A stretch of DNA of 19,242 nucleotides, taken from contig JAKACU010000036.1 in NCBI GenBank assembly GCA_021821185.1, positions 1-19,242 of the forward strand, given 5' to 3'. The position numbers and the translations under genes are program-made. Below the pieces are notes generated by a model. It saw only the letters and a list, made by a program, of their open reading frames with translations. It did not search any database and was not told the DNA's origin. Source of the stretch: Bacillota bacterium (lineage in GTDB: Bacteria > Bacillota > Bacilli > Alicyclobacillales > SLC66). Positions 6,503 to 14,944 of the stretch are shown one piece after another. The number at the start of each line of letters is the position of its first letter. Position 1 is the stretch's first letter.

Positions 6503-7711
6503 TTGTCAATTGACAGGGAACACGTGCCAAATCGACCATCGATGCCAGCTACCACGATGTGGTTATCGATGATTACCATGGCTTTGGCTTTTGTCACATG
6601 GTCGATGGTGTCGCCGATCGCGCCACAGATTCAAAAAACCTTTCATCTTCCTCTTTTTGATAAGAGTCTCATCGTAGCTACCCCTGTCTTATTAGGCTCG
6701 ATCTTACGTATACCTCTTGGATGGCTCGCTGATCGTTTTGGTGGACGTCGCGTATACACACTCTTGATGCTATTTGTCATTATTCCTTTAATTGGCATGT
6801 CTACAGCGCACTCTTTTGCCACGTTGTTGTTTTGGGAAGTATTATTAGGTGCCGCAGGCGCATCATTTGCAGTCGGAATTGCTCATGTCTCTGCTTGGTA
6901 TCCACCTAAAAAGCAAGGATTGGCACTTGGTATCACCGCTTTTGGCAATATCGGTACGGCGATAGCAGGCTTTCTCGTACCGTCGCTATTTTTAGCTTTA
7001 GGCTATCAGAAAACGTTTTTGGTGATGATTATTCCGGTTGTTGTAGGTGCTTGTTTGGTTTGGTTTTTTACGCGAGACCCGCAAAAAACAACTGATTCGA
7101 CAGCACGCAAAGTACATTCGGTGCAGGATCGACCAGTGACAAAAGAACGGTTTTGGAGTAGTTCTCGTTTATGGACACTCGCTTTGTACTATTTCATCAC
7201 GTTTGGTGGGTTCGTGGCTTTTGGCAACTACCTACCGACCTTATTGCAACAACAATTTCATCTAGCTCCCGTAACGGCAGGCATGCGTGCAGCAGGGTTT
7301 GTGGTGCTTGCCACGGTGATGCGCCCGATTGGTGGGTATCTGGCGGATAAACTAGCGCCGATTCGCTTATTGGCGATTACGTTTATCGTGATCGTGGTTG
7401 GCAGTATCATTTTTGCCTTAGGGCTGAATAATGTCGCGCTTTTAACGGTGGCGGCACTAGTGATTGCCGCGATGTTAGGGATCGGCAATGGGACGGTTTT
7501 TAAATTGGTTCCGTATTATTTTTCCACGCAGACAGGAAAAGCAACAGGGATCATTGGTGCCATCGGCGGCATTGGTGGTTTCTTTCCTCCTTTGGTCATG
7601 GGAGCTATTCAGCAGGTGACAGGGAGCTATGCAGGTGGCCTTTACCTCTTAAGCATCGTTAGTCTCGTGGCGCTTTTGGTTGTTTCTTTATCGCGTCGAA
7701 CTGCTTCGTGA
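6503..7711 (+). CDS. narK: Nitrate/nitrite transporter, major facilitator superfamily
   Basis: A 402-residue membrane protein with about twelve hydrophobic spans, importing nitrate and/or exporting nitrite for the reductase encoded downstream. It carries the nitrate-porter signature region GAAGASFAVGIAHVSAWYPP followed by QGLALGITAFGNIGTA, the MFS loop motif GWLADRFGGRR, and the second conserved Gly-rich block GNGTVFKLVPYYF with GIIGAIGGIGGF. Start choice: GGAGGAG at 6490-6496 is an ideal SD for TTG 6503 (six-base spacing). The in-frame ATG 6488 overlaps that SD and has only a distant AAGGAG (15 bases), so TTG is preferred. If ATG is used the protein gains five residues. It is the first gene of the nitrate block and its stop is 13 bases before the hemerythrin gene. 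Confidence 0.93.
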   Translation: MSIDREHVPNRPSMPATTMWLSMITMALAFVTWSMVSPIAPQIQKTFHLPLFDKSLIVATPVLLGSILRIPLGWLADRFGGRRVYTLLMLFVIIPLIGMSTAHSFATLLFWEVLLGAAGASFAVGIAHVSAWYPPKKQGLALGITAFGNIGTAIAGFLVPSLFLALGYQKTFLVMIIPVVVGACLVWFFTRDPQKTTDSTARKVHSVQDRPVTKERFWSSSRLWTLALYYFITFGGFVAFGNYLPTLLQQQFHLAPVTAGMRAAGFVVLATVMRPIGGYLADKLAPIRLLAITFIVIVVGSIIFALGLNNVALLTVAALVIAAMLGIGNGTVFKLVPYYFSTQTGKATGIIGAIGGIGGFFPPLVMGAIQQVTGSYAGGLYLLSIVSLVALLVVSLSRRTAS

Positions 7712-7724
7712 AGGGGGATTGATT

Positions 7725-8162
7725 ATGTCAGGGCCAGCGCTTAAGCAACAAGACGCACATCATGCGATACATCATGCCGCGTATGGTGAGGCGCAAGAAT
7801 TATTACATGTGGTCAAGCAAAGTGTAGAACAAGGTTTGCCTGAGGTTACTGCCGTGATTCAACTTTTTTTAGAACACTTTCAAATGCGCGTGATCAATCA
7901 TGCAGATGAGGAAGAAAAGGGTTTTTATCAAGAAATCTGTAGGGACAATTCAGCGATGACTTCTACCATCGCTGCTCTGTCTCGAGATCATGAGTTAATG
8001 CGACAATTATGGCAAGAGATACAAGAAGAAGTGCGTCATGGAACACAAGTGGCGATGATTGCTTCACGATGTGAGCATTTACTATGGCTATCTGCTATGC
8101 ATAGTAAAACTGAGGAAGCGTGGTTGTTTGAAAAGGAGGAAATGGCTGATGAAGCAGACTGA
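7725..8162 (+). CDS. Hemerythrin (HHE) domain protein in the nitrate operon
   Basis: A 145-residue soluble protein predicted to be a four-helix bundle binding a di-iron centre. Candidate ligands fall in the family pattern: His12/13/16/17 (AHHAIHHA) in helix A, His59 with Glu62/63 (HADEEE) in helix B, His89 (RDHELMR) in helix C, and His126 with Glu130 (MHSKTEE) in helix D. Such domains bind O2, NO or iron and protect or repair iron proteins. SD AAGGGGG (7711-7717) is eight bases before ATG 7725; earlier in-frame codons lie in narK and lack an SD. It sits between narK and narG and overlaps the next gene by 14 bases, so it is surely cotranscribed. A role in handling NO formed during nitrate respiration, or in maturation of the reductase, is inference. 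Confidence 0.8.
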   Translation: MSGPALKQQDAHHAIHHAAYGEAQELLHVVKQSVEQGLPEVTAVIQLFLEHFQMRVINHADEEEKGFYQEICRDNSAMTSTIAALSRDHELMRQLWQEIQEEVRHGTQVAMIASRCEHLLWLSAMHSKTEEAWLFEKEEMADEAD

Positions 8163-8445
8163 TGACCAGCAACAATGGACAGCACAAGCCCTTGCAGTCG
8201 ATCGCGATGATCTCTTGATGCTGCTTTCAATGCGATTTGCTCCTGTGCCCGCACAGGTAGAAGAGACCATTCGCAACATGAATGATTTGTATACATTAGA
8301 ACGGTTGATTATCGTTGCAGCTAATGTTCCTTCACTGGAAGGTTTTATACAGGAATTATACAGCGGCACAGAATCGTTTCGCATAGTAGGGACACAGTTT
8401 GATCCACTTTCAAAAGATAGAGGTGAAAGTCATGGCGAATCATAA
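8149..8445 (+). CDS. Small protein of unknown function, DUF4351-like, between hemerythrin gene and narG
   Basis: A 98-residue acidic protein starting at ATG 8149 with SD AAGGAGG (8133-8139); it overlaps the hemerythrin gene by 14 bases and narG by 14 bases, indicating translational coupling. The middle (DDLLMLLSMRFAPVPAQVEE, then LYTLERLIIVAANVPSLEGF) resembles the short DUF4351-type C-terminal module (helical, RFG-x-P pattern followed by a 'LE.L...A....SLE.F' helix) that occurs at the end of Rpn/PD-(D/E)XK transposase-like proteins; here it stands alone. No membrane segment or metal motif is visible. The tight packing inside a nar operon suggests a link to nitrate reductase expression or assembly, but no function can be assigned from sequence. 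Confidence 0.65.
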   Translation: MKQTDDQQQWTAQALAVDRDDLLMLLSMRFAPVPAQVEETIRNMNDLYTLERLIIVAANVPSLEGFIQELYSGTESFRIVGTQFDPLSKDRGESHGES

Positions 8446-11400
8446 GCGCACACTTTTTAGTGCGTTTTCCCATTTGCAACGCGGTGAGCGTTTCAACAAT
8501 CAATGGACGGAAGAAAGTCCTCGTTCGCGAGCTTGGGAAGATACGTATCGTAAACGTTGGCAACATGACAAAGTCGTCCGATCGACTCATGGAGTCAATT
8601 GCACCGGATCTTGTAGCTGGAAAATCCATGTGAAAGATGGCATCATCGCGTACGAGACACAAGCGACTGATTATCCGTCACTTGGTCCTGATACCCCAGA
8701 ATATGAACCGCGTGGATGCCCTCGAGGCGCGAGTTTTTCGTGGTACGAATACAGCCCGCTGCGCGTTAAGTATCCGTACATACGTAGCGAACTCTTGGAC
8801 ATGTGGCGAAGTGAATTAAGTCAGGGACATGATCCTATTCAAGCTTATGCAAACATTATTGAGAATCCTAGCAAAAAGGCGAGATATCAAAGTGGTCGCG
8901 GAAAAGGTGGATTCATTCGGGCTACATGGGATGAAATTAGTGAACTCATAGCGGCGTCATCGATCTATACCATAAAACAATACGGACCTGATCGTATTGT
9001 CGGTTTCAGTCCCATACCTGCCATGTCTCAAGTTAGCTATGCTGCGGGATCGAGATATTTATCACTTCTTGGGGGAACGATTCTTAGTTTTTATGATTGG
9101 TATGCGGATCTGCCGCCTGCATCGCCGCAAATTTGGGGTGATCAAACCGATGTGCCTGAAAGTGCCGATTGGTATAATTCCTCGTACTTTATGATTTGGG
9201 GTACCAATCTGCCGATGACTCGTACACCGGATGCCCACTTCATGGTCGAGGCTCGATACAAGGGCACCAAAGTTGTCGCTGTCAGTCCTGACTATGCGGA
9301 GTATGTGAAGTTTGCCGATGTCTGGTTGCCGGCCAAGGCGGGAACGGATGCGGCGTTAGCGATGGCTATGACGCATGTCATCGTCAAGGAATTTTATGTA
9401 GAAAAGCAAACACCTTATTTTCAAGATTATGCCGTTCGTTTCACAGATCTGCCCTTTCTCGTGACACTCGTGCCACACGAAGATGGATATCGTACGGATC
9501 GGTTTTTGCGTGCAAGCGATCTCATGGATCAATCACCAAACGGCGATTGGAAGACACTTGTCTGGGACGACGAAAGCGACAGTCTTGCTGTGCCAAACGG
9601 AGCGATTGGTTTTCGTTGGGATGGATCACAAAAATGGAATTTGAACTTACAAAATGAGTCTGATCAACCGATACAGCCACGTCTAAGTTTTCTTGATTAT
9701 GACCATGAGACGGTTTTTGTATCTTTTCCCTACTTCGGGGCGACAGGATATAGCAAATTGAGAGCATTACCCGCGAAGCGCATTACCGGACTGGATGGTA
9801 AGGACTTTGTGGTAACTACCGTGTTTGACCTTTTGGTGGCCCATGTGGGCGTATCAAGAGGCTTGCCCGGTGATTACCCAGCCGATTACGACGAGGATGG
9901 TCCATTTACACCGGCGTGGCAAGAGGCGATCACCGGTGTTGATCGTAAACTTTGCATACAGATTGCTCGCGAATTTGCGCAAAACGCAGCAAAAACGCAT
10001 GGCCGTTCCATGATTGCTTTAGGCGCTGGTACGAACCACTGGTATCATAGCGACACGGTTTATCGCGCAATCATTAACATGGTTTTGCTTTGCGGTTGTC
10101 AAGGTGTAAACGGTGGTGGTTGGGCGCATTATGTCGGTCAAGAAAAGGTACGTCCGCTAGAAGGGTGGAGTACCATAGCATTCGCAAATGATTGGGTGAA
10201 ACCACCACGGCAGCAAAATGGGACATCATTCTTTTATTTTGCAACCGATCAATTTCGCTATGAAGAATTGTCAACGAAAACGATGGGAGCACCTTTTGCT
10301 GGGCGTTTTAAAGACATGCACCCTGCTGATATGAATCTTTTAGCAGCTCGCCTTGGGTGGCTACCATCCTTTCCGCAATTTAATGAAAATTCTTTGCAAG
10401 TCGTCGAAGAGGCACGAACAGCAGGGGCTACAACGAATGAAGAAATTGCAACGTTGGTGGCCAAGCGACTAGAATCTGGTGATCTAGCATTTGCTATGGA
10501 AAACCCTGATGATCCGAAAAATTTTCCAAAGGTCTTGTTTGTCTGGCGATCAAATTTACTTGGTTCAAGCGGTAAAGGACACGAGTATTTTTTGCAACAT
10601 TTACTGGGCGCGGACGGGCACATTCTCGGAGCGCAAAACAGTGAATGGATGCCTAAAGATGTACATATTTCGCCTGAAATTCCCAAGGGGAAACTCGATC
10701 TTCTTGTGACTATGGATTTTCGAATGACAGGTACCGCGTTGTATTCAGACATTGTTTTACCTGCAGCCACTTGGTATGAGAAACATGATATCAGCAGTAC
10801 GGATATGCATCCGTTTATCCATCCATTCAATCCGGCCATTTCGCCACCTTTTGAATCTCGAAGCGATTGGCAAACATTTATCACCCTTGCCAAATCCTTT
10901 TCTGACTTGGCGTCACGTTACTTGCCGGCACAAGACGATTTGGTTATGGCACCGTTAAACCACGATTCTCCTGAGGAACTGGCACAGCCATTCGGTAAAG
11001 TGCTCGATTGGAAAGCTGGAGAAGTGGCAGCTATTCCAGGTAAAACGATGCCAAAACTTCTCGTTGTTCGTAGGGATTATCCCAATGTGTATGAACAAAT
11101 GACTACACTTGGTCCCTTAGCCAAACAAGCAATTGGAGCTAAAGGTATTAAGATTTCAGGCGAGAAAGCTTATGCGGAGTTTGGCAACAAGGTCGGACGT
11201 AAAACATCGGCTGGTGTTGGCTTCAATCTCCCGCTACTCCATGAAGAACGCCAAGTCGCAGAAGCCATTCTTACTTTATCAGGTGCAACGAATGGTCGGC
11301 GTGCCAATGAAGAATGGAAGGCTTTAAGCGAACAAACGGGTTTACCAATAGCACACGTAGAGATAGGAAAAGAAGATGTAGCGTACACCTTTGATGATTT

Positions 11401-12115
11401 GACAGTGCAACCACGTTTATCATTAGCTACTCCGATTTGGAGTGGACTTGAAGGAGAAAACCGTCGTTATTCGCCATTTACGTCCAATGTAGAATTTAAA
11501 ATCCCGTGGCACACGCTGACTGGAAGACAACATTTTTATGTTGATCACGAAGTCATGCTTGAATTTGGTGAAGGATTTGCTGTCTATCGACCGCCGCTTG
11601 GCCTTGAGCCCTTCATGGCGAATGATCCTAAAGTAGACAACGAAAACAGTCGTACGGTTGTAGTTCGCTATCTCACACCACACCAAAAATGGGGTATTCA
11701 TTCAACGTACTCCGATAATCACCGTATGCTGACGTTATTTCGCGGCGGTCAAACGATCTGGTTGAGTCAAGAAGATGCTGAGCAAATCAAAATTCGTGAC
11801 AATGATTGGGTTGAAGTGTATAACCGCAATGGCGCAATTGCAGCGCGAGCGGTTGTAACCCATCGTATACCTCGTGGTATTGCCATGATGTATCACGCTC
11901 AGGATCGAACGATCGGGGTACCGGGGAGTGCGATTACAGGAGATCGCGGTGGCACGCATAATAGCGTGACGCGCATTATTCCCAAGCCAACCCATATGAT
12001 TGGTGGCTACGCTCAATTAAGCTATGGTTTCAATTACTATGGACCAACAGGCCATCAGCGCGACGTGATGACGATAGTTCGGCCCTTAAAAGAGGTGAAT
12101 TGGCTTGAAGATTAA
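8432..12115 (+). CDS. narG: Respiratory nitrate reductase alpha subunit (molybdopterin)
   Basis: The 1227-residue catalytic subunit (E. coli NarG is about 1247) that reduces nitrate to nitrite at a Mo-bis-MGD cofactor on the cytoplasmic face of the membrane. The FS0 [4Fe-4S] cluster ligands are visible as His53-x3-Cys57-x3-Cys61 (STHGVNCTGSCSWK) with Cys96 (PRGCPRG). The Mo ligand is Asp222 in SFYDWYADLPPASP, the same residue number as in E. coli. There is no twin-Arg export signal, as expected for a NarG facing the cytoplasm. The C-terminal molybdopterin dinucleotide-binding domain includes TIWLSQEDAEQI and a conserved end region. Start ATG 8432 has SD AGAGGTGA (8419-8426) and overlaps the preceding small gene. 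It overlaps narH by 11 bases. Confidence 0.97.
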   Translation: MANHKRTLFSAFSHLQRGERFNNQWTEESPRSRAWEDTYRKRWQHDKVVRSTHGVNCTGSCSWKIHVKDGIIAYETQATDYPSLGPDTPEYEPRGCPRGASFSWYEYSPLRVKYPYIRSELLDMWRSELSQGHDPIQAYANIIENPSKKARYQSGRGKGGFIRATWDEISELIAASSIYTIKQYGPDRIVGFSPIPAMSQVSYAAGSRYLSLLGGTILSFYDWYADLPPASPQIWGDQTDVPESADWYNSSYFMIWGTNLPMTRTPDAHFMVEARYKGTKVVAVSPDYAEYVKFADVWLPAKAGTDAALAMAMTHVIVKEFYVEKQTPYFQDYAVRFTDLPFLVTLVPHEDGYRTDRFLRASDLMDQSPNGDWKTLVWDDESDSLAVPNGAIGFRWDGSQKWNLNLQNESDQPIQPRLSFLDYDHETVFVSFPYFGATGYSKLRALPAKRITGLDGKDFVVTTVFDLLVAHVGVSRGLPGDYPADYDEDGPFTPAWQEAITGVDRKLCIQIAREFAQNAAKTHGRSMIALGAGTNHWYHSDTVYRAIINMVLLCGCQGVNGGGWAHYVGQEKVRPLEGWSTIAFANDWVKPPRQQNGTSFFYFATDQFRYEELSTKTMGAPFAGRFKDMHPADMNLLAARLGWLPSFPQFNENSLQVVEEARTAGATTNEEIATLVAKRLESGDLAFAMENPDDPKNFPKVLFVWRSNLLGSSGKGHEYFLQHLLGADGHILGAQNSEWMPKDVHISPEIPKGKLDLLVTMDFRMTGTALYSDIVLPAATWYEKHDISSTDMHPFIHPFNPAISPPFESRSDWQTFITLAKSFSDLASRYLPAQDDLVMAPLNHDSPEELAQPFGKVLDWKAGEVAAIPGKTMPKLLVVRRDYPNVYEQMTTLGPLAKQAIGAKGIKISGEKAYAEFGNKVGRKTSAGVGFNLPLLHEERQVAEAILTLSGATNGRRANEEWKALSEQTGLPIAHVEIGKEDVAYTFDDLTVQPRLSLATPIWSGLEGENRRYSPFTSNVEFKIPWHTLTGRQHFYVDHEVMLEFGEGFAVYRPPLGLEPFMANDPKVDNENSRTVVVRYLTPHQKWGIHSTYSDNHRMLTLFRGGQTIWLSQEDAEQIKIRDNDWVEVYNRNGAIAARAVVTHRIPRGIAMMYHAQDRTIGVPGSAITGDRGGTHNSVTRIIPKPTHMIGGYAQLSYGFNYYGPTGHQRDVMTIVRPLKEVNWLED

Positions 12116-13586
12116 AGCACAAGTAGCCATGGTTATGAATCTTGACAAATGTATTGGTTGTCATACTTGTAGCGTCACGTGCAAAAATACCTGGACTAAT
12201 CGTCCAGGTACAGAGTACATGTGGTTCAACAATGTAGAGACACGGCCTGGACCAGGCTTTCCTCAAGAATGGGAAAATCAAGATCGGTATCGCGGTGGAT
12301 GGACGCTTAAAAATGGACAGTTACGCCTGCATGCAGGTGGTGCATTTGCAAAACTAGCCAATATTTTTCACAATCCCGATTTGCCAACGATTGATGATTA
12401 TTATGAGCCCTGGACATATGACTATGAACATTTGATCAATAGTCCGCGCAAAAAGCATCAACCCGTGGCTCGTCCGCGGTCCTTATTGACCGGAAAATGG
12501 ATGGATCAACCGGTTTGGGGACCCAATTGGGATGATGATCTGGCCGGGGGACCGGAGATTGCGCCTCGCGATCCTAATCTTAAAGGGTTACAAGAGCACG
12601 TTGCTTTCACCTATCAACAAACGTTTATGATGTATATGCCTAGAATTTGCGAGCATTGTTTAAATCCTGCTTGTGTAGCAGCTTGTCCATCCGGTGCTGT
12701 GTACAAGCGCGAAGAGGATGGCATCGTGCTGGTTGATCAAGAGGCCTGTCGTGGGTGGCGCTTTTGTGTCAGTGCGTGTCCTTACAAAAAGGTATATTTC
12801 AATTGGAATACGCACAAAGCGGAGAAATGTAATTTCTGTTATCCGCGCATCGAAGCGGGGCTTCCCACCGTTTGCTCAGAGACTTGTGTTGGGCGTATTC
12901 GGTATTTGGGCCCCATTCTCTATGATGCAGATCGAGTACGCGAAGCTGCTTCTGTCGCGGATGAAAAAGAGTTATACGAATCACAATTGTCGGTTTTTCT
13001 TGATCCCAATGATCCTGTAGTGATCGCAGAAGCAAAAAAAGCTGGAATTAGTGATGCTTGGATTGAAGCGGCACAACGTTCTCCTGTCTATAAAATGGCT
13101 GTGGAATGGAAGGTTGCCTTACCTTTGCATCCTGAGTACAGGACATTACCGATGGTTTGGTATGTTCCACCGCTTAGCCCGATTATGAGTCATATTCAAA
13201 ATGAAGACGCGCTTTCTGTTGACGGGTATATCCCAGCTGTCGATGAGATGCGAATTCCTGTTGAATACCTGGCATCGATTCTCGCGGCAGGTGACACCGA
13301 AGTGGTTCGTCAATCCCTTTTGCGTTTGACGGCCATGCGTGCTTATATGCATGCTAAAGAATTGGGTGATCTTGCAGATAGTCAATTACTCAAGGAAACT
13401 GGACTCACTGTGACACAAGTAGAAGAAATGGCTCGATTATTTGGCGTAGCCAAATACCAAGATCGCTTCGTTATTCCAACAGGGAATCGTAATGATGACA
13501 ATAATTTGGCTTATGAACAAGGTGCCTGTAGTTTGGAAGAATTAGCACCTCCAGAAGGCGTATTACCACCAGTAACTCGTAGATAG
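12105..13586 (+). CDS. narH: Respiratory nitrate reductase beta subunit (iron-sulfur)
   Basis: The 493-residue electron-transfer subunit carrying electrons from NarI hemes to NarG through four Fe-S clusters. The four ligand groups are Cys16/19/22/26 (CIGCHTCSVTC), Cys182/185/190/194 (CEHCLNPACVAAC), Cys215-Trp218-Cys221-Cys225 (CRGWRFCVSAC) and Cys242/245/257/261. Trp218 in place of a fourth Cys is the family hallmark of the [3Fe-4S] cluster, so it is not a defect. The start is TTG 12105, six bases after SD AGAGGTGA (12091-12098) inside the narG end; it begins MKIKAQVAMVMNLDKC, which matches the family N-terminus. The 11-base overlap with narG points to coupled translation. Confidence 0.97.
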   Translation: MKIKAQVAMVMNLDKCIGCHTCSVTCKNTWTNRPGTEYMWFNNVETRPGPGFPQEWENQDRYRGGWTLKNGQLRLHAGGAFAKLANIFHNPDLPTIDDYYEPWTYDYEHLINSPRKKHQPVARPRSLLTGKWMDQPVWGPNWDDDLAGGPEIAPRDPNLKGLQEHVAFTYQQTFMMYMPRICEHCLNPACVAACPSGAVYKREEDGIVLVDQEACRGWRFCVSACPYKKVYFNWNTHKAEKCNFCYPRIEAGLPTVCSETCVGRIRYLGPILYDADRVREAASVADEKELYESQLSVFLDPNDPVVIAEAKKAGISDAWIEAAQRSPVYKMAVEWKVALPLHPEYRTLPMVWYVPPLSPIMSHIQNEDALSVDGYIPAVDEMRIPVEYLASILAAGDTEVVRQSLLRLTAMRAYMHAKELGDLADSQLLKETGLTVTQVEEMARLFGVAKYQDRFVIPTGNRNDDNNLAYEQGACSLEELAPPEGVLPPVTRR

Positions 13587-13616
13587 TCATGTAAAAAGCA
13601 GCGAGGAGGTCAGGCG

Positions 13617-14195
13617 ATGGAAGCTGTAGAAGTGAGTGATATTTTTGCGGCATTAGCTATCTTACTGTCGTATCCTGCCTATGAGCATTTTGAAGAGCAA
13701 GCTAACGCTGTTTATGAGTTTGCAACGGTCAATGAGTATGCAGAATTACAGCGAGCTGTTGAAAAATTGATGCAGTTGCCAATAAGTCAACTAGAACAAC
13801 ATTATGTTAACACGTTTGATTTTCAAGAAACTACTTCCTTATACCTGACCGCGCATGAACGCGGAGACACGCGGGAACGAGGACAGGATTTATTGACATT
13901 ACAACAACTGTTGATGTCTTGCGGATTCACTATTGTTTCAGGAGAATTGCCAGATTATATACCGCTTTTGCTAGAGTTTTTATCGCAAGAACAAGATCAT
14001 GAACAGGCACAAGCACTATGTGTGCGGCTAGCACAAGTTAGTGTACAAATAGCTGGTCAACTTGAGACGGACCATCCTTATCGTTCGGTGTTTGACATCT
14101 TAGTTGATGTTCTGCCACATACAGACCATGATCAGACAACAACGCTCGAAAATCCTGATTTAGAGGATTTGCCATATCCCATTATGTATGACTGA
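13617..14195 (+). CDS. narJ: Nitrate reductase molybdenum cofactor assembly chaperone
   Basis: A 192-residue, acidic, all-helical cytoplasmic protein of the NarJ/TorD family that binds the apo-alpha subunit and permits molybdenum-cofactor insertion before the complex attaches to NarI. The N-terminal pattern (AALAILLSYPAYEHFEEQ), the central YVNTFDF and the block RGQDLLTLQQLLMSCGF followed by LPDYIPLLLEFL match NarJ proteins. The acidic tail ends DLEDLPYPIMYD. SD GAGGAGGT (13603-13610) precedes ATG 13617 by six bases. It lies in the usual place between narH and narI. No metal-binding motif is expected or seen. Confidence 0.93.
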   Translation: MEAVEVSDIFAALAILLSYPAYEHFEEQANAVYEFATVNEYAELQRAVEKLMQLPISQLEQHYVNTFDFQETTSLYLTAHERGDTRERGQDLLTLQQLLMSCGFTIVSGELPDYIPLLLEFLSQEQDHEQAQALCVRLAQVSVQIAGQLETDHPYRSVFDILVDVLPHTDHDQTTTLENPDLEDLPYPIMYD

Positions 14196-14209
14196 GAGGA
14201 GGCAATGCG

Positions 14210-14893
14210 ATGACCCAGTTCTTGTGGGTGATATTTCCTTATATAGCGCTTGTCATGATGATAGCTGGTGCGGTCATGAGATTGATTTACCATCCTTTAA
14301 GTTGGACATCGAAATCAAGTGAATTGCTTGAAAAAAAGTGGCTTCGCTGGGGGAGCCTGATGTTTCATTGGGGGATGTTGTTCGTTTTTGGTGGTCACGT
14401 GATGGGTTTGCTGATTCCGATTCAGGTTTATCGAGCACTAGGTATATCATCAGAGATGTACCATCTCAATGCTGATATTTTTGGGGGTATCGCAGGACTT
14501 GTCACGTTGGCAGGGGTTATTATTTTATTGTATCGAAGGATCGTCGATGCAAGAGTTCGTCGTAATTCCACGATATCGGATTATGTGGCTTTGGTGGCAT
14601 TGCTGATTATTATTGGACTTGGGGTTTTAGAGACTGTCTTTTATAATAATCTTATCGGTGCCTATGAGTATCGTTTAACAATTGGTCCTTGGATTCGTGG
14701 GGTGCTCGCAATGCATCCCAATGCGTCGTTGATGGTCGACGTTCCGCTTGTCCTTAAAATACACATCATTAGTGCTTTCACGTTGTTTGCTGTTTCACCG
14801 TTTACTAGGCTCGTGCACATTTACAGTGCACCGATAAGGTATCCGTGGCGAGCACCTATTCAATATCGATCGCGTCAGCGGTATCGGTCATGA
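14210..14893 (+). CDS. narI: Respiratory nitrate reductase gamma subunit (cytochrome b)
   Basis: A 227-residue membrane subunit with five hydrophobic spans (about 3-25, 47-70, 88-108, 125-145 and 180-200) that oxidises menaquinol and anchors NarGH. The two b-type hemes have their expected His ligands: His53 and His63 in the second span (FHWGMLFVFGGH) and His185 and His203 near the end (KIHIISAF, RLVHIYSAP), corresponding to E. coli His53/66/187/205. The sequence ends with the conserved region IRYPWRAPIQYRSRQ. SD GAGAGGAGG (14195-14203) is six bases before ATG 14210; the gap to narJ is 14 bases. Confidence 0.95.
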   Translation: MTQFLWVIFPYIALVMMIAGAVMRLIYHPLSWTSKSSELLEKKWLRWGSLMFHWGMLFVFGGHVMGLLIPIQVYRALGISSEMYHLNADIFGGIAGLVTLAGVIILLYRRIVDARVRRNSTISDYVALVALLIIIGLGVLETVFYNNLIGAYEYRLTIGPWIRGVLAMHPNASLMVDVPLVLKIHIISAFTLFAVSPFTRLVHIYSAPIRYPWRAPIQYRSRQRYRS

Positions 14894-14944
14894 TAAGACC
14901 ATAAGGAATGCTTAGAACGATTAGCAGGGGAGAGGTGGTGTGCG

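Noticed and set aside
8059..8445. 128-residue version of the small gene before narG
   Set aside because: The extra 30 residues are the hemerythrin gene in another frame; AAGGAGG directly precedes ATG 8149.
10258..10893. 211-residue minus-strand frame inside narG
   Set aside because: It is the complement of a strongly conserved narG region with no SD or recognisable domain.
12721..12785. Missing cysteine in the third NarH cluster (Trp218)
   Set aside because: Trp at this position is the normal feature of NarH, which carries a [3Fe-4S] cluster there.
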